From Ephemerocybe angulata (lineage: Eukaryota; Basidiomycota; Agaricomycetes; Agaricales; Psathyrellaceae), in contig JAACJK010000219.1 of the NCBI GenBank assembly GCA_013368325.1, positions 1,240,001 to 1,304,000 on the forward strand: a stretch of 64,000 bases of DNA, written 5' to 3'. A program made the translations under genes and the position numbers. Positions 22,234-33,576 of the stretch are shown piece after piece. Position 1 is the first letter of the stretch; each line of letters starts with the position of its first letter. Below the pieces are notes generated by a model. That model ran no database searches. It was given only the letters and a program-made list of their open reading frames with translations, and had not been told where the DNA came from.

Positions 22234-24111
22234 ATGACGACAATGCATAATCGGTGCCCGGATGCGTATATCGCGGTACATGGAGGTGCGGGGGTGCATG
22301 GGCAGGCGGTGGATAAGGATGTGAGGCGGGTGTTGAGACAGTGGGTACCGTTTAGATTTGTTTCATTCTTGACTTTTGGCTGAATCAACTTGACTTTACA
22401 GGGCGTGTTCTCGTGCGATGGGTGTGGTCTCCAATGCCAATGGTGATCATGATGTTGAAGGGGAGCTGTTCCCTTCGCTTGCTATGGTTGAATCTGCGAC
22501 CACTGTCCTCGAGGACGATCCCGCTTTGAATGCGGGGTATGGATCTAGTTTGACTTTGGACGGCACTGTCGAGTGCGATGCTGCTATCATGGCTGGCAAA
22601 GGCCAGAGATTCGGTAGCGTTGGATCTGTTCCCGGTATGCTTTCGTCTCGGTGAATCCATTTAAACAAGTATTAACGTAATTCCACAGATGTTAAGAACC
22701 CTGTAACACTCGCCCGAGCGATCCTCGAATATTCCAGCAAAGCAGATAAGCTGGGAAGAGTGCCCCCTCTGTTCGTACCCTCCATCGCCTCCCGCAACGC
22801 GTTGAACCATCCTGACCATACCCAACAGAACGCTCGTATCTCAAGGAGCCTCATCTTTCGCTAAACGCGTGTCCCAATCCTCCTCAACGACCTCCCCCAA
22901 GCCCGAACTCGTCTCCCCACCCTCCCTTATCTCGCCCAACGCGAAAGCCCAATACGATAAGTGGAAAGCCAGGCTCGAGGATCCTGCATACCACCCTCCC
23001 CCTCTGTCCCTCTCAACCTACACTCCTCGCTCTCCTCTGCTTTCTCCCAGGTCGCCGCACTTTGGCACCTTTCCCGTCTCCCCTTCCGTATCTGAGAGCT
23101 CGTACTTTGGCTCCCCACCCCCAGACACACCCTTATCTCCCGGATCCTCATTCGCACAGCACCCAAACGGTGGTACGCCGACTTCGGAGGCGCCCTCGTC
23201 GGTGGAGTCCGATACGTCCACGCTGCATGATATCCAGGATACAGTTGGCGCGGTGGCGTGGCATCCGAGGGACGGGGCGGCGGCGTCAGTATCGAGTGGG
23301 GGGCTTCTGTTGAAGCTTCCTGGAAGAATGGGCGAAGCGGCGGTTTATGGTGCTGGATGCTGGGCTCAGCATGAAGCAGATAATATCGCGAACCCGTCCG
23401 TGGCTTGCAGTGTGTCTGGTAAGCTCTACCAATTAAACTCGTTAAGAAGTATTGGGGCTGACAAGTTATAGGTACTGGCGAGTATATTATGCGGGCTTCG
23501 CTCGCTCGGGTAGTCGGCGAACGCGTACTGGAAGGGATCAAGACAAGTTCAACTACCCCGAAGGCTGGAGTATTCCCAGACCTCAATGTCGAAGACGGGG
23601 ACGATGAGGACGAGGATATCGACGACGACGGCTCTACCGACCCTCACCACATTCTCCAGACCATCCTGGAGAAGGACTTCTGGGGTGCGTCTACCTTTTG
23701 ATGCTAAGAATACAGAGTATATTGACACACGGATATACGTACACAGAAGAATTCCAGAAAGAAGGCGAACCGAACCCAAGCGCAGGTGTTCTGCTCCTAA
23801 CGAGGGAGATAGACGAAGAAGGCAAAGCGTCAGGTAAGACGGTCATCCTGCAGTGCCGTAGAAAGAGAAATGGAGGCTGAGAACACGCATTTGAATAGTC
23901 CGATTGTGGTGCGCTTTTACAACACCAACAATGGCCATCGCATACGCATCGCCAAACCACCCGAAGCCCAAGGTACGTCGTCTGGGACTGCAAAGAGAAG
24001 GGTAAACTGACATAGTCCATGCAGGCCGTGGTACTTAGGCATCCGGACGTGTGCAATAGCCGGCATCTGTCGGATAAACCACGAATATTCATCACCGCCA
24101 TTCCGCTTTGA
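22234..24111 (+). CDS. Taspase-1-like threonine aspartase (Ntn hydrolase)
   Basis: Eight exons: 22234-22340, 22402-22634, 22689-22770, 22829-23418, 23472-23684, 23747-23833, 23899-23972, 24025-24111; 490 aa. AVHGGAGVHG near residue 15 and ALNAGYGSSLT are asparaginase-2 family marks. The pro-enzyme is cut before the Thr in DTVGAVAW (Thr279), giving alpha and beta chains. VSSGGLLLKLPGRMGEAAVYG and GCWA, then GTGEYIMRASLAR, match taspase-1 more closely than plain asparaginase. The loop before the cleavage site is a long Ser/Pro-rich region (about 155-275), as disordered linkers usually are there. Animal taspase-1 cleaves nuclear regulators (MLL, TFIIA); the fungal substrate is unknown. An acidic stretch (EDGDDEDEDIDDDG) is inserted in the beta chain. 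The intron 22771-22828 has a GTTCGT donor. Confidence 0.86.
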
Positions 24112-24198
24112 AAATGTGTTGGATCCGCCCAGATTGGAAACCGATATGTAAAGGGGGATGGCGTCAGTCGGCGACTTACCGAGGGTCGTAGCGCCGGG

Positions 24199-25604
24199 TT
24201 AAGAAGACGATGGGTTGAATGCTGATGCAGACCTCGCCATCGACGGCAGTCCGCCTCCATTCCGGGCGGGGTGCCCGGGTGGAAGGATACCAGAAGTCGT
24301 CCTGGAACGGCTTATCACATCAGGAATGGGGGTTCCGGGCTGGGGGGTCGCGCTTGGTGATGGCCTGGCCGATTCCGCATTCGCGGCCATTGGTGCTCCA
24401 AGCGCCTTGAGTCTCTGCACTGTTTTGTAAGGGAATTTCGTCCTACAAGTGCTACATACTGGAACGGGTTTGCAGAAGACTATGTGGTGTGGCGTAGATT
24501 AGTCGGATTGGATCACAATGCGTTATCAAGATTAGGCTCACTCGATAAGCAGACTGAGCAGACGAAGCCAATGTCGACGATATTCTTGTGACAGAAGCAG
24601 GCGGCGCGGAAATCGATGCGGTCTTGCGTAGGCACGGCCAAAACCTTACGGATGGAAGGTGGGGACAGGAAGGTCATCTTGCGCAATCAATCAGACACGT
24701 TGCCGCCTGCATGCATGAATGCAGCACACTCACCAACAAGTACTGAAGCAGGGCATCGCGGCGCTCCAGATGAAGATAGGAACCCCCGGTGAGGTGAGCG
24801 GCCTGTTGGAGGAAGACGGTCTCGGCCCCGTATATCTGACACGCATCTATTGTGACTTTCTGGGGGTGCAGTTGGAACAATCAGGGTGAGGAGGGAGAGG
24901 GGGTCGTAACGCACGAGCTTTTGGGCTGAGAAGATCGCATTCATGATGGGTATGTAGGAGGTCGACAGGTCAGGCGACACGGAGAGGATGAGGATTCGTG
25001 GGTCGGTGACATCGGATTGCGGCGATTGGCCGTCGCGGGAAGGCTGCGCCGCGGTCGTCGTAGTTGATGACGGAGAAAACGAAACACGATTGACATCTGG
25101 GCTGGATTAGTGGTGCTCTGGGCCGGTGAGAAGCAGAAGCGTACAACAAAGAGCCTTGGTGAGCGCGCCGACGAGGGCCGGTGCCAAAGGGCTGGGGTCG
25201 GCGTGAGAGGTGCTGAGGGCATCGAGTTCGGCGGCTATAGCTTGGACCAGGGAGGTGTCGAGGAGCTTGAAGGGCGGATACGAGTTGGCATCGACGGTGA
25301 TGGGAGTTGCGTGCTCCACAGCATCAGAAGAGGCGTACAGCATGACACTGGATCAAAGTTTTGGACGAAAGCAGATACACAGAGAATCGCAAACATGCCT
25401 CTTGCCAGGAAAGGCGCCGAAGACGGCGAGCGAGTTCTCGTGCTGGGAGGCCATGTGTGCATTGAGGAAGACGATGAGCTGCGAGAGAAAGGCGGGAAGC
25501 GACAGCGAGCAAGGGGGCGAGCTCGTCGTGTCGGACAGCGAGGAGAGGTGCCATTGCGACGGCGAGAGGTCGAGGACGACGGACAAATGGGAGGAGGAAG
25601 ACAT
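24199..25604 (-). CDS. TFB4: TFIIH core subunit Tfb4 (p34/GTF2H3)
   Basis: Six exons (25604-25399, 25347-25145, 25096-24915, 24859-24734, 24677-24542, 24479-24199) give 377 aa. An N-terminal von Willebrand A-like domain starts LSVVLDLSPSQWH. KALCYVNRV, ILILSVSPDLS and IYGAETVFLQQAAHLTGGSY are hallmark blocks of the family. A Cys cluster near the C terminus (ACFCHKN, VCSVCLSIFC, VCSTCRTKF) is the C4-type zinc element. The protein acts in transcription initiation and nucleotide-excision repair. The last ~65 residues are Pro/Ser-rich and fungal-specific. Intron 1 (25398-25348) has GC-AG borders with donor GCATGT; no GT donor in phase exists. Divergent from CHD1 over 192 bp. Confidence 0.93.
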
Positions 25605-25796
25605 GAGAGTCGAGATTCAAGCGGAGCAAGCCGCAGAAATTAAAATTTCTCAGCATCGGAGTCACGAGCGCCGGCGACGAAGGGCCTTCCGGCGTTGGCC
25701 GTGGCGATGGGGTAGCGACGAGCCCGTGTGAATTCTGCCCGTTGGCGATGGCTGGCGCCCACGTCCTCATCACCGTCTTCCTTTCCCAGCACCACC
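25605..25796. promoter_or_regulatory. Short divergent promoter TFB4 / CHD1
   Basis: 192 bp separate the two start codons, the shortest divergent spacer in the window. No motif recognised; co-regulation of the two nuclear genes is plausible. Confidence 0.4.
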
Positions 25797-28700
25797 ATGT
25801 CCTCCACCGAGGACACAACCCCCAACCACAACAACCCCTACGACTCCGACGACGACATGCGCGTCGACTCCGCCGACGAGTTCGCCAGGGCCCACGATCC
25901 AGATGCTGACGGCGAGTCGGTCGACGACGAAACATTCTCCAACCCTGGCCCCTCTTCTGCCCATCCCCTTCCTCGTCCGTCGCGCGTCCATTCCGTGAGC
26001 GTCATTGCTATTTCCCCGCAAATATACTGTCTGACTCTGCTTATCTGACCCCAGGATGATGAAGATTCGGCATGTTCCCTTTCCATTTCCCCTATACCGC
26101 CTGCTGATCTTTCTTCCAGGGCTACGACGATCGCGACGATGATGACAACGACAACGACGACGAGGACGATGGCACCTACGCGGACGAGGAATACGGTGTA
26201 TCAAAGAAGAAGCCTGTCAAGAAGAAGAAACGCTCTCTGCCCACATCCACAATCCGCACCACGAAAGGTATGGTGTCCTTTGTCCTGTCCAATGTCCGGC
26301 GGCTTACGCGCCGCCGTCGCTCGCGCAGTTCTGTCCCGCCATCACTCCGAGTCCGACTCAGATTCAGAATACGGCTCACGCTCGCACAAGAAGAAGAAAA
26401 AGGCACGCGCCTCGACCGAAGACATCCGCGTCTCGAGCCGCGGCGGCAAGGTCCCCAACTACGTAGACGACGTCCAGGACTTCGAGAAGTTTGAGGATGA
26501 TGAGGCTATCCCAGGGGGTTACGCGGTGGATCCAAACGCTGTGGTATTTGAGGAGGACGAAATCGAGGCGGTTCTAGGGCATTGTCGCGACGAGGGCCGA
26601 GAGGACGACCCAGAGGATCTCTGGTTCGAGAATGTTGTAAGTGCTAAAGAGCACCTTCATTTAAAGCAAGCTTATATACTTTCACCCACTAGCGATTCCA
26701 CATTAAATGGAAGGGCTTTTCCCACCTTCATAACACGGACGAGACCTATGAGTTTCTTAAACGGTTCAAGGGCCTTAAGCGCGTGGACAACTACATCAAA
26801 GCCTACAAGATATGGAAGTCCCGGGTTGACTCACCTGGCATCTCTCGGGAAGATGTCGAAACTCTGTTGCTGGACAAGGAGAGGGAGAAGGAGGAGCTCG
26901 AGCTGTACCGGAATGTTGAGCGCGTCGTTTCTCACAGGGACACACAGACGGATACCGAGTATTTCATCAAGTGGTGCGGTCTCAACTACGAACATTGTAC
27001 ATGGGAGTCGCAGGCCAACATCAACCCCATCGCCAAAGAGCAAATCGCCGAGTATCGTAAGCGAGAAACTGAGGCCAAGTTCCCCTACAAGAGCGTGCAG
27101 TATTCGAGGAATAACCGGCCAAAGTTCCAGAAGATCACCCAAGATCCGGAATACATCCACGCAACTGGCGGCGAGCTGAAGGACTTCCAATTGACTGGTC
27201 TTAACTGGCTCGCATACATTTGGAGTAAGGGCGAAAATGGCATCCTCGCCGACGAGATGGGTCTCGGGAAGGTGCGTTAATTTGATGTGCCACCGCTCTC
27301 TTTCTCTAAAAGCCTCTTAGACTGTTCAGACCGTCGGGTTCTTGTCATATCTATTCCACGAGATGAACCAATTCGGGCCTTTCCTCGTTATCGTGCCCCT
27401 GTCGACAATAACGGCTTGGCAAAGTCAGTTCCAGACTTGGGCACCGGATATGAACGTCGTTACCTATATCGGAACCGCCGCCTCCCGAGAGGTTATTCGG
27501 AAGTACGAATTCGGCCAGACCAACAAGAAGTTGAAGATGAACGTCCTCTTGACAACGTACGAACTGGTGCTGCGCGATGCGAAGGACTTGTGCGACATCA
27601 AGTGGCAGGCACTTGCTGTTGATGAGGTGCGTAGAACTCAATAACGTGGAGATCATTCACATATCAATGTGACCCACCCACCTCTGTTTAGGCCCATCGG
27701 CTGAAGAACTCGGAGAGTCAGCTCTATGAAGCCCTGAAGTCGTTCTCGGCTGCCTCCAAACTCCTTATCACTGGCACCCCGCTTCAGAACAATGTGAGGG
27801 AGCTGCTTGCGCTCATGCATTTCTTGATGCCAGAGAAATGTTAGTTCTACGTCCTACGCCCCGAATTTAGAGTGCTAACCAAGATCATACAGTCAATCTC
27901 ACCAACGAGTTCGACTTGACGGATGCCGACCATGAGACGAAGATCAAGGAACTTCACGAACAGCTCGAATCGCTCATGCTTAGACGGCTAAAGCGGGACG
28001 TTCTTACCTCGTTGCCCACGAAGAGCGAGCGTATCCTCCGTGTCGAAATGAGTGCCCTTCAAACTCACTTCTACAGGAACATTCTCACCAAGAACTTCGC
28101 TGGTCTTGTGAAGAGTGCCAATGGAAACAACAACATCAGCTTGCTCAACATTGGTGGGTTCTTCCTACGCTGTTTTGTGCGATGATCGCGCGCTCATCTC
28201 ATTCTAGCTATGGAGCTGAAGAAAGCCGCTAATCACCCTTACCTATTCGATGGCGCCGAAACACGGACAGACAACGCGGAAGAGACCTTGAAGGGCCTCG
28301 TTATGAGCAGTGGGAAGATGGTGCTACTTGACAAGCTCCTCGCCCGCCTTCGGCAAGACGGTCATCGTGTTCTCATCTTCAGTCAGATGGTGCGCATGCT
28401 TGACATCCTGAGCGATTACATGGGGCTGCGAGGCTACCAGCATCAGCGTCTCGACGGCATGGTGTCGTCGGACATGCGCAAGAAATCTATTGCCCACTTC
28501 AACGCGGAGAACTCACCCGACTTTGCTTTCCTTTTGTCAACTCGTGCCGGTGGACTCGGTATCAACTTGGAGACGGCCGACACGGTGATCATCTTTGATG
28601 TATGTCTCCGCAATTTACTCCTTGAACAGCACTGACCGCCATCTAGAGTGACTGGAACCCACAGAATGACTTGCAGGCCATGGCGCGAGCGCACAGAATA

Positions 28701-31316
28701 GGCCAGAAATCACACGTGAGCGTATACCGATTCGTCAGTAAGGATACCATGGAAGAGGATGTGCTGGAGCGAGCCAAGAAGAAGATGGTACTTGAATACG
28801 CAAGTGAGTGCAGCCCCTTCCAATCATTCCCCGTTCTTCACCTTCACTCGGTGCTCTGTGCCTTCCATTGTTCGTTGTCTGGCAAGGCTGATGTTTAACA
28901 CTGTTCGTAACTGCCACCAGTCATCAATCAGATGGATACATCTCAGGCCCACCTCAGCTCAAAGGCACCCAGCGCAAACGCAACCGGCAAGGCTGAAAAC
29001 CTGAGCAAGGACGAACTGACTGCGGTTCTGAAGTATGGTGCCCAGAAGATGTGGGTCCCGCTAGTTTCTATCTTCCGTTCCGTCCTTGGTTGCTAACTTC
29101 GTGCTCCAGGTTCGACAAGAACGATACTGAGCAAAGCCAGAAGCTCGCCGAGCTGGACCTCGATGACATTCTCAAGCACGCCGAGGATCACGAGACGCAG
29201 CAACATGGAGAGGGTGGCACTTCCCTCGGTGGTGACGCATTCTTGTCCACCTTTGCAGCAGTCAGCGACGTCAAGAACGATTTGAGCTGGGAGGACATCA
29301 TCCCAGCCGACGAGCGCCAACGGTTGGAGAACGAGGAGGACGAGAAGAAGGCAGAGGAGCTCGCGGCTGCGGAGTCTAGAGAGAGGAAGCGGAGTCACGC
29401 TCCTGTTTCCTACGAGGGCATGGATGTCGATCAGCCTCCACCGACATCTGCTCCCAAGAAGCCCAAGACGATCATCCAGCGGAAATCTGCTAGTCAGAAG
29501 GCCATGGAGCTGAAGGAGAGGGACGTCCGTGTCTTGATTCGGAGTTTGCAGCGTTGGGGTGATATCCGCCAACGATATGACATTATTGTGAGCATACCTC
29601 CTTAATACCTCCTTGAACCTGACTTGACGCGTGGATAGGTTCAAGAGTCGAAACTCCAAGACAAAAACCGGGGGATGATCTACGACGTCGCGGACGACAT
29701 TATAGATATCTGCGACCGAGCGGTTAAGGAGTCCGAGGACCAGAAGCGCGCTAGAATAGCCGCTGGCGAGACTCTCACTAACGCTCAGAAGAGCAAGGCC
29801 GTCCTGGTGACTTGCCGCGGGGTTGGCAACATTAACGCCGAAACTGTGCTATCCCGGCATCATGACCTCAACATCCTTTTCAGTATTCTTTCAGAAGTCG
29901 AAGACCCTTACACCTGGGCAATCCCCGTTGACAACATCCGACCAACACTTAACTGGTCAGGTCGATGGGGCCCGCACGACGACTCTATGTTGCTCGTCGG
30001 CGCATACCTTTACGGCTTCGGCAACTGGGAAGCCATCCAGAAAGACCCCAAGCTCGGTCTGGAGGGCAAGTTCTTCTTGGAGGAAGGCAAGAAAGGAGAA
30101 GATACAGGAAATCGACCGATACCGAACGCCATTCACCTCGTTCGAAGAGGCGATTTCTTGTTGGGGCTTTTGCGCGAGCATGTGGAAAAACTACGTTCGT
30201 ATGAGAGCTCGCTCCACAGGAAAGGCCACTCTAAAGTGTCAATGTCTCCCCCTCCGATAGCTGTAGCGTCGACTTCGTCATATACCGGCTCGTTGAAGAG
30301 GAGGGCTGAGAGTGAAGCGATGGCTACTATCGATGATGGCTCCTCGAAGAAACGCAAGAGAAGACCAACGCCAACATTCACGGACTCCTCCTCCTCAGAT
30401 GAATGGTACGTCCCCTATCCTTTTCACACCCCAAGAAAGGTGTTTGTGTTCCTCGTGGAGACATTCTGCGGCATTATATTGGACCGATTTTCTTTGACAG
30501 AATTGCCTATGCCGCGAGCAGCGCATTGGGCGGCATTTGATCTGCTCTTCAGGCCACACTCATGGCAACACGATGGCAATAAAGAAATCTATACCTCGCC
30601 TTTGTTTCGGCGATTTTGCGAGACGCAAAGTAGCTGGAACATCGTGGGGATAGAAAATCGATTGGTTACAATGCCGCAGAATGCCACCTTAAGGATCATA
30701 CTTACAGTCCTTTTCTTGCGGTGTCATGCTCATGTCCGTGCCTAACCCTGCTTATTTACACAGTCCATCGATGGATGAAGGCGCCACGAAGGAAGAGCTG
30801 CGGCCAGTCAAGAAACAACTTGTGAGATGTCCTCCGACTAAGACATTCGAGAAGGTGCTGATACCTTTCTTAGAAACAACTCAAGCTCTCTGGCGAGGAC
30901 ATGCCTAGAGATGACAAGGTTGCCATTCTCAAGGACTCTCTTGCCGCTATTGGTCGTCGGATTGAGGCTGTCCTGTCTCAGAAGCAAGCAGCTGGTGAAG
31001 ATCGCGAAAAATGGCGGCGTCATCTTTGGACGTGCGTGTTATGTTAATATGGAATTCTTGGTGTGGTCTGACGCTTGTTCGATTCAGATTCGTAACTCTC
31101 TTCTGGCCGAAGAAGGTTAAGGCATCAAAACTTGAAGAAATACATGCAAAGATGGTCATGAAGGAGTCAGCGCCGCGGCCAGGCGCATCGGACTTGGTAG
31201 CGTCGAAGAAGGCGCGCCCGAGCGGGAGCAGCATCTCACGGGCCAACGGCTCAGGGTCCATTGCGAGCTCTTCGTCCCACATTCCAGCCGCCAGAACGAA
31301 TGGGAAGTATCGGTGA
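25797..31316 (+). CDS. CHD1: Chromodomain helicase Chd1
   Basis: Sixteen exons: 25797-25994, 26055-26069, 26120-26267, 26329-26636, 26693-27271, 27321-27626, 27692-27839, 27893-28153, 28208-28599, 28647-28803, 28921-29050, 29110-29587, 29639-30405, 30764-30821, 30874-31031, 31088-31316; 1443 aa. Acidic N terminus, two chromodomains ([29 protein letters not shown]), then a Snf2 ATPase with ADEMGLGKT (about 410), VDEAHRLKN (517-520), ITGTPLQNN and [12 protein letters not shown]. After ARAHRIGQK comes a SANT/SLIDE-like DNA-binding region ([20 protein letters not shown]), then a DUF4208-type end ([26 protein letters not shown]). Chd1 spaces nucleosomes behind RNA polymerase II. Exon 2 is 15 nt, followed by a GC-AG intron (26070-26119). 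Intron 13 is unusually long (358 nt). Confidence 0.96.
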
Positions 31317-31805
31317 AAGAGGTCCCTAGTTACCCTTCTCTTTCTTGTATGATTCGTATCCCCCATCTTTCTTTTTTTTGTTATTCACTTTATAGGACAC
31401 CCTCTCCCTTGATATCTCTTTTTATGCCATATCCGTCTGTATTTTTCCGTCTTGACCTCTTCCTTCTGTCTCTTCCTCTTGGTATCTGTCAATCTTTCGA
31501 TCTTCTCTCTAGGCTTATCTCTTTTTATGATTCGACTGTATTTGTTCCGCCTGGCCCTTCTGCATCGTACCGTACCGTATACAAACGCAACCATCTGTAT
31601 TACATTCCACCTATTTCGATATTATAATCTGAAATCCCCTCCCCGACTCTTACCCGACCGTGTAGACTGAAATCCATAGACTATTACGCAAAATATGAAT
31701 TTCACATTGATTGTGTACATGTACATACTAGTATCGCAAAGGTGGGGCAAGTACAACAGGGGAAACATCTTTGGTATATGAGAAGGATTAGAGGAAATGA
31801 GGGAA
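31317..31805. other. Convergent 3' intergenic region, pyrimidine-rich
   Basis: 489 bp after the CHD1 stop. The first ~320 bp are strongly T/C-rich on the plus strand (including a T8 run near 31372), typical of a long 3' UTR. The apparent ORFs there are composed of Leu/Phe/Ser codons from that bias and are not genes. Confidence 0.6.
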
Positions 31806-32881
31806 TCATCTGTAAGGATCTCTAGGCTGCCTTGCGCTTGACGCTCGCCGTTGCTGCGCTGCTTTGTACTCTTGATATGTCGGGGAGGGTTGTGAAGACG
31901 GCCCTCCTTGCGTAGGTATCCGGATTTGATATGGTGCCTTCTCGCGACGAGGTGATGGTTCTTTGGAGAATGCCCTTCTAACATTCTGTGGGGGTGGGCG
32001 ACGGTCTGGGGGTGGTGATTCGTCCCTTGGGTATTGATAGGTACTGATATGACGAGAACCGCGTTCCTTCGCTGCTACTCAGATTCATGAGCAAGGAATG
32101 GGGCTTTGACAAGTCAGCAGGACGCACCTTCCATTGCCAGGAGCTTCATGTCAGCTTCTCGATGACAACTCTCCATGAGGGTCTTGTATCGCTTGTACTC
32201 CGACTTCATCTGTTCAGCCCTGGCGAGGTTGCCTTGCGACATAGCCCACTTGCGCTCCTCCCGATATCGTCGACGTTCACTGTCTGCAAGAGAGGCCCGT
32301 GCACGAAGCGACGCAATCTCGCGTTCCACGGGACTAGCTGTAGACTGCAGCTCGTAGGCACTGCTGTCGATCGACGTGAGCTCTGAAACGAGCGTGTATG
32401 GAGGTCGGTTGACTTCGCTCTCCACGCTCCCTCCTAGTACGTCGGGTCCAAATTGTACGGTGCGTGCGTGTGTCGGCTTAGGAAGGTGGTGTCCAACGAC
32501 TGACGGGTATCGACTGGGTAGTGACCTCGTGCGTTTCCTGGGCTCGACTGGCTCTACCTCCGCCCCAAAGTATTGGTCGATGTAGGATGAAAGCAGCTCC
32601 GTCCCTACAACTCCTAGAAGCACCCCGATGATTGTCGTTATACATATGTTGACGTCCTGTGTCGTTGTGAAGTCGTAAAGGAGCTTCATGGCAATGGCAG
32701 CACCGACTGCAATGGCAACACCAGTCTGCTTTCCTGCATATTGGAGCCCAACTCCTTGCCAGACTCCAAGTAGGATAGATTCTGGTATGGAAGCTTGGGC
32801 ACCCGGGCCTCGATTGACGGTGTTGAGTAGTATTCGTGCGCCTAGTCCAACAAGAAGAGCAGGCGCGGTGGGTATCGGCAT
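31806..32881 (-). CDS. Fungal membrane protein of unknown function
   Basis: Exons 32881-32128 and 32077-31806 (phase 1) give 341 aa. I do not recognise the family. The first ~110 residues hold three hydrophobic stretches (ALLVGLGARILL; TGVAIAVGAAIAMKLLYDF; ITTIIGVLLGVVGTELLSSY) separated by Gly-rich turns. A basic linker (PRKRTRSLPSR) and a helical charged region follow (EREIASLRARASLADSERRR...), probably a coiled coil on the cytosolic side. The C terminus is Arg/Pro-rich. It is likely an organelle or ER membrane protein with a cytosolic tail. The second exon is supported by phase and composition only. Convergent with CHD1. Confidence 0.65.
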
Positions 32882-33576
32882 AGTACACGGGAAATGTTCG
32901 AGTTAGAGCATAAGGTCGTTAAAGTGAAGATAGAAGTACAGGATGGAGGGATAATTCGGTTCGGCGATCACCTTTCAAGTTCAACTTCAGCTGGGACGCC
33001 TGCCGTGAAGCCATCACGCCCATATCATGTGAGCGAATTCCAAAACCACGTGCGTGCTCTGGAGGGATGGGCGCCTATTTCAAGCTCGCTGGAAGCCGTT
33101 CAGAAGAGTGGGATACTTCCAGAACCATCTTGGAACTAGATACTTAAGAGTTGAGCTTGATCTGAACACCCAATTAATCCTCCCTTGATTCTCAAACCAA
33201 CCATTCCCCCTGAGACCATCCGAGAAGCGATACTTTCGGGAGAACGCGACGTACGAATACCGGTGTACTTTGTTTAGGATGGAGAACTGGGCGGTTGGGA
33301 CCGGCCAAGACTTACTCGGCGGTTTCGCTTGGTGTGTATCAATATAGCCACATAACGATGCTGATGAAAGGAGCAGGCAAGCTGAAAATCAACTGAAAAT
33401 GCAATGGAACAACGACGAAAGATCCTTGCATAGGGCACGTCTTGCACGGGCCCTCACGAAGAGGTAGGGGTCTTAAATCAGCCTTGAGGTTACGAGCCCA
33501 GTCTATACTCTAAAGATACAATCAAAAGCAAAAGGGGTAGATTACAATGCGCTCCTTCGTTATGTATGACCCTCGC
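32882..33576. other. Intergenic region between two minus-strand genes
   Basis: 695 bp: promoter of the membrane-protein gene and 3' UTR of SLU7. One CACGTG lies at 33047-33052. An 81-codon plus-strand ORF (32894-33139) shows no family resemblance and is not called. Confidence 0.5.

Noticed and set aside
31317..31670. Leu/Phe-rich ORFs after CHD1 as small membrane proteins
   Set aside because: They arise from a pyrimidine-rich 3' UTR and appear in several frames at once.
32894..33139. 81-codon ORF in the gap before SLU7
   Set aside because: Short, unlike any known protein, and in a region expected to hold a promoter.
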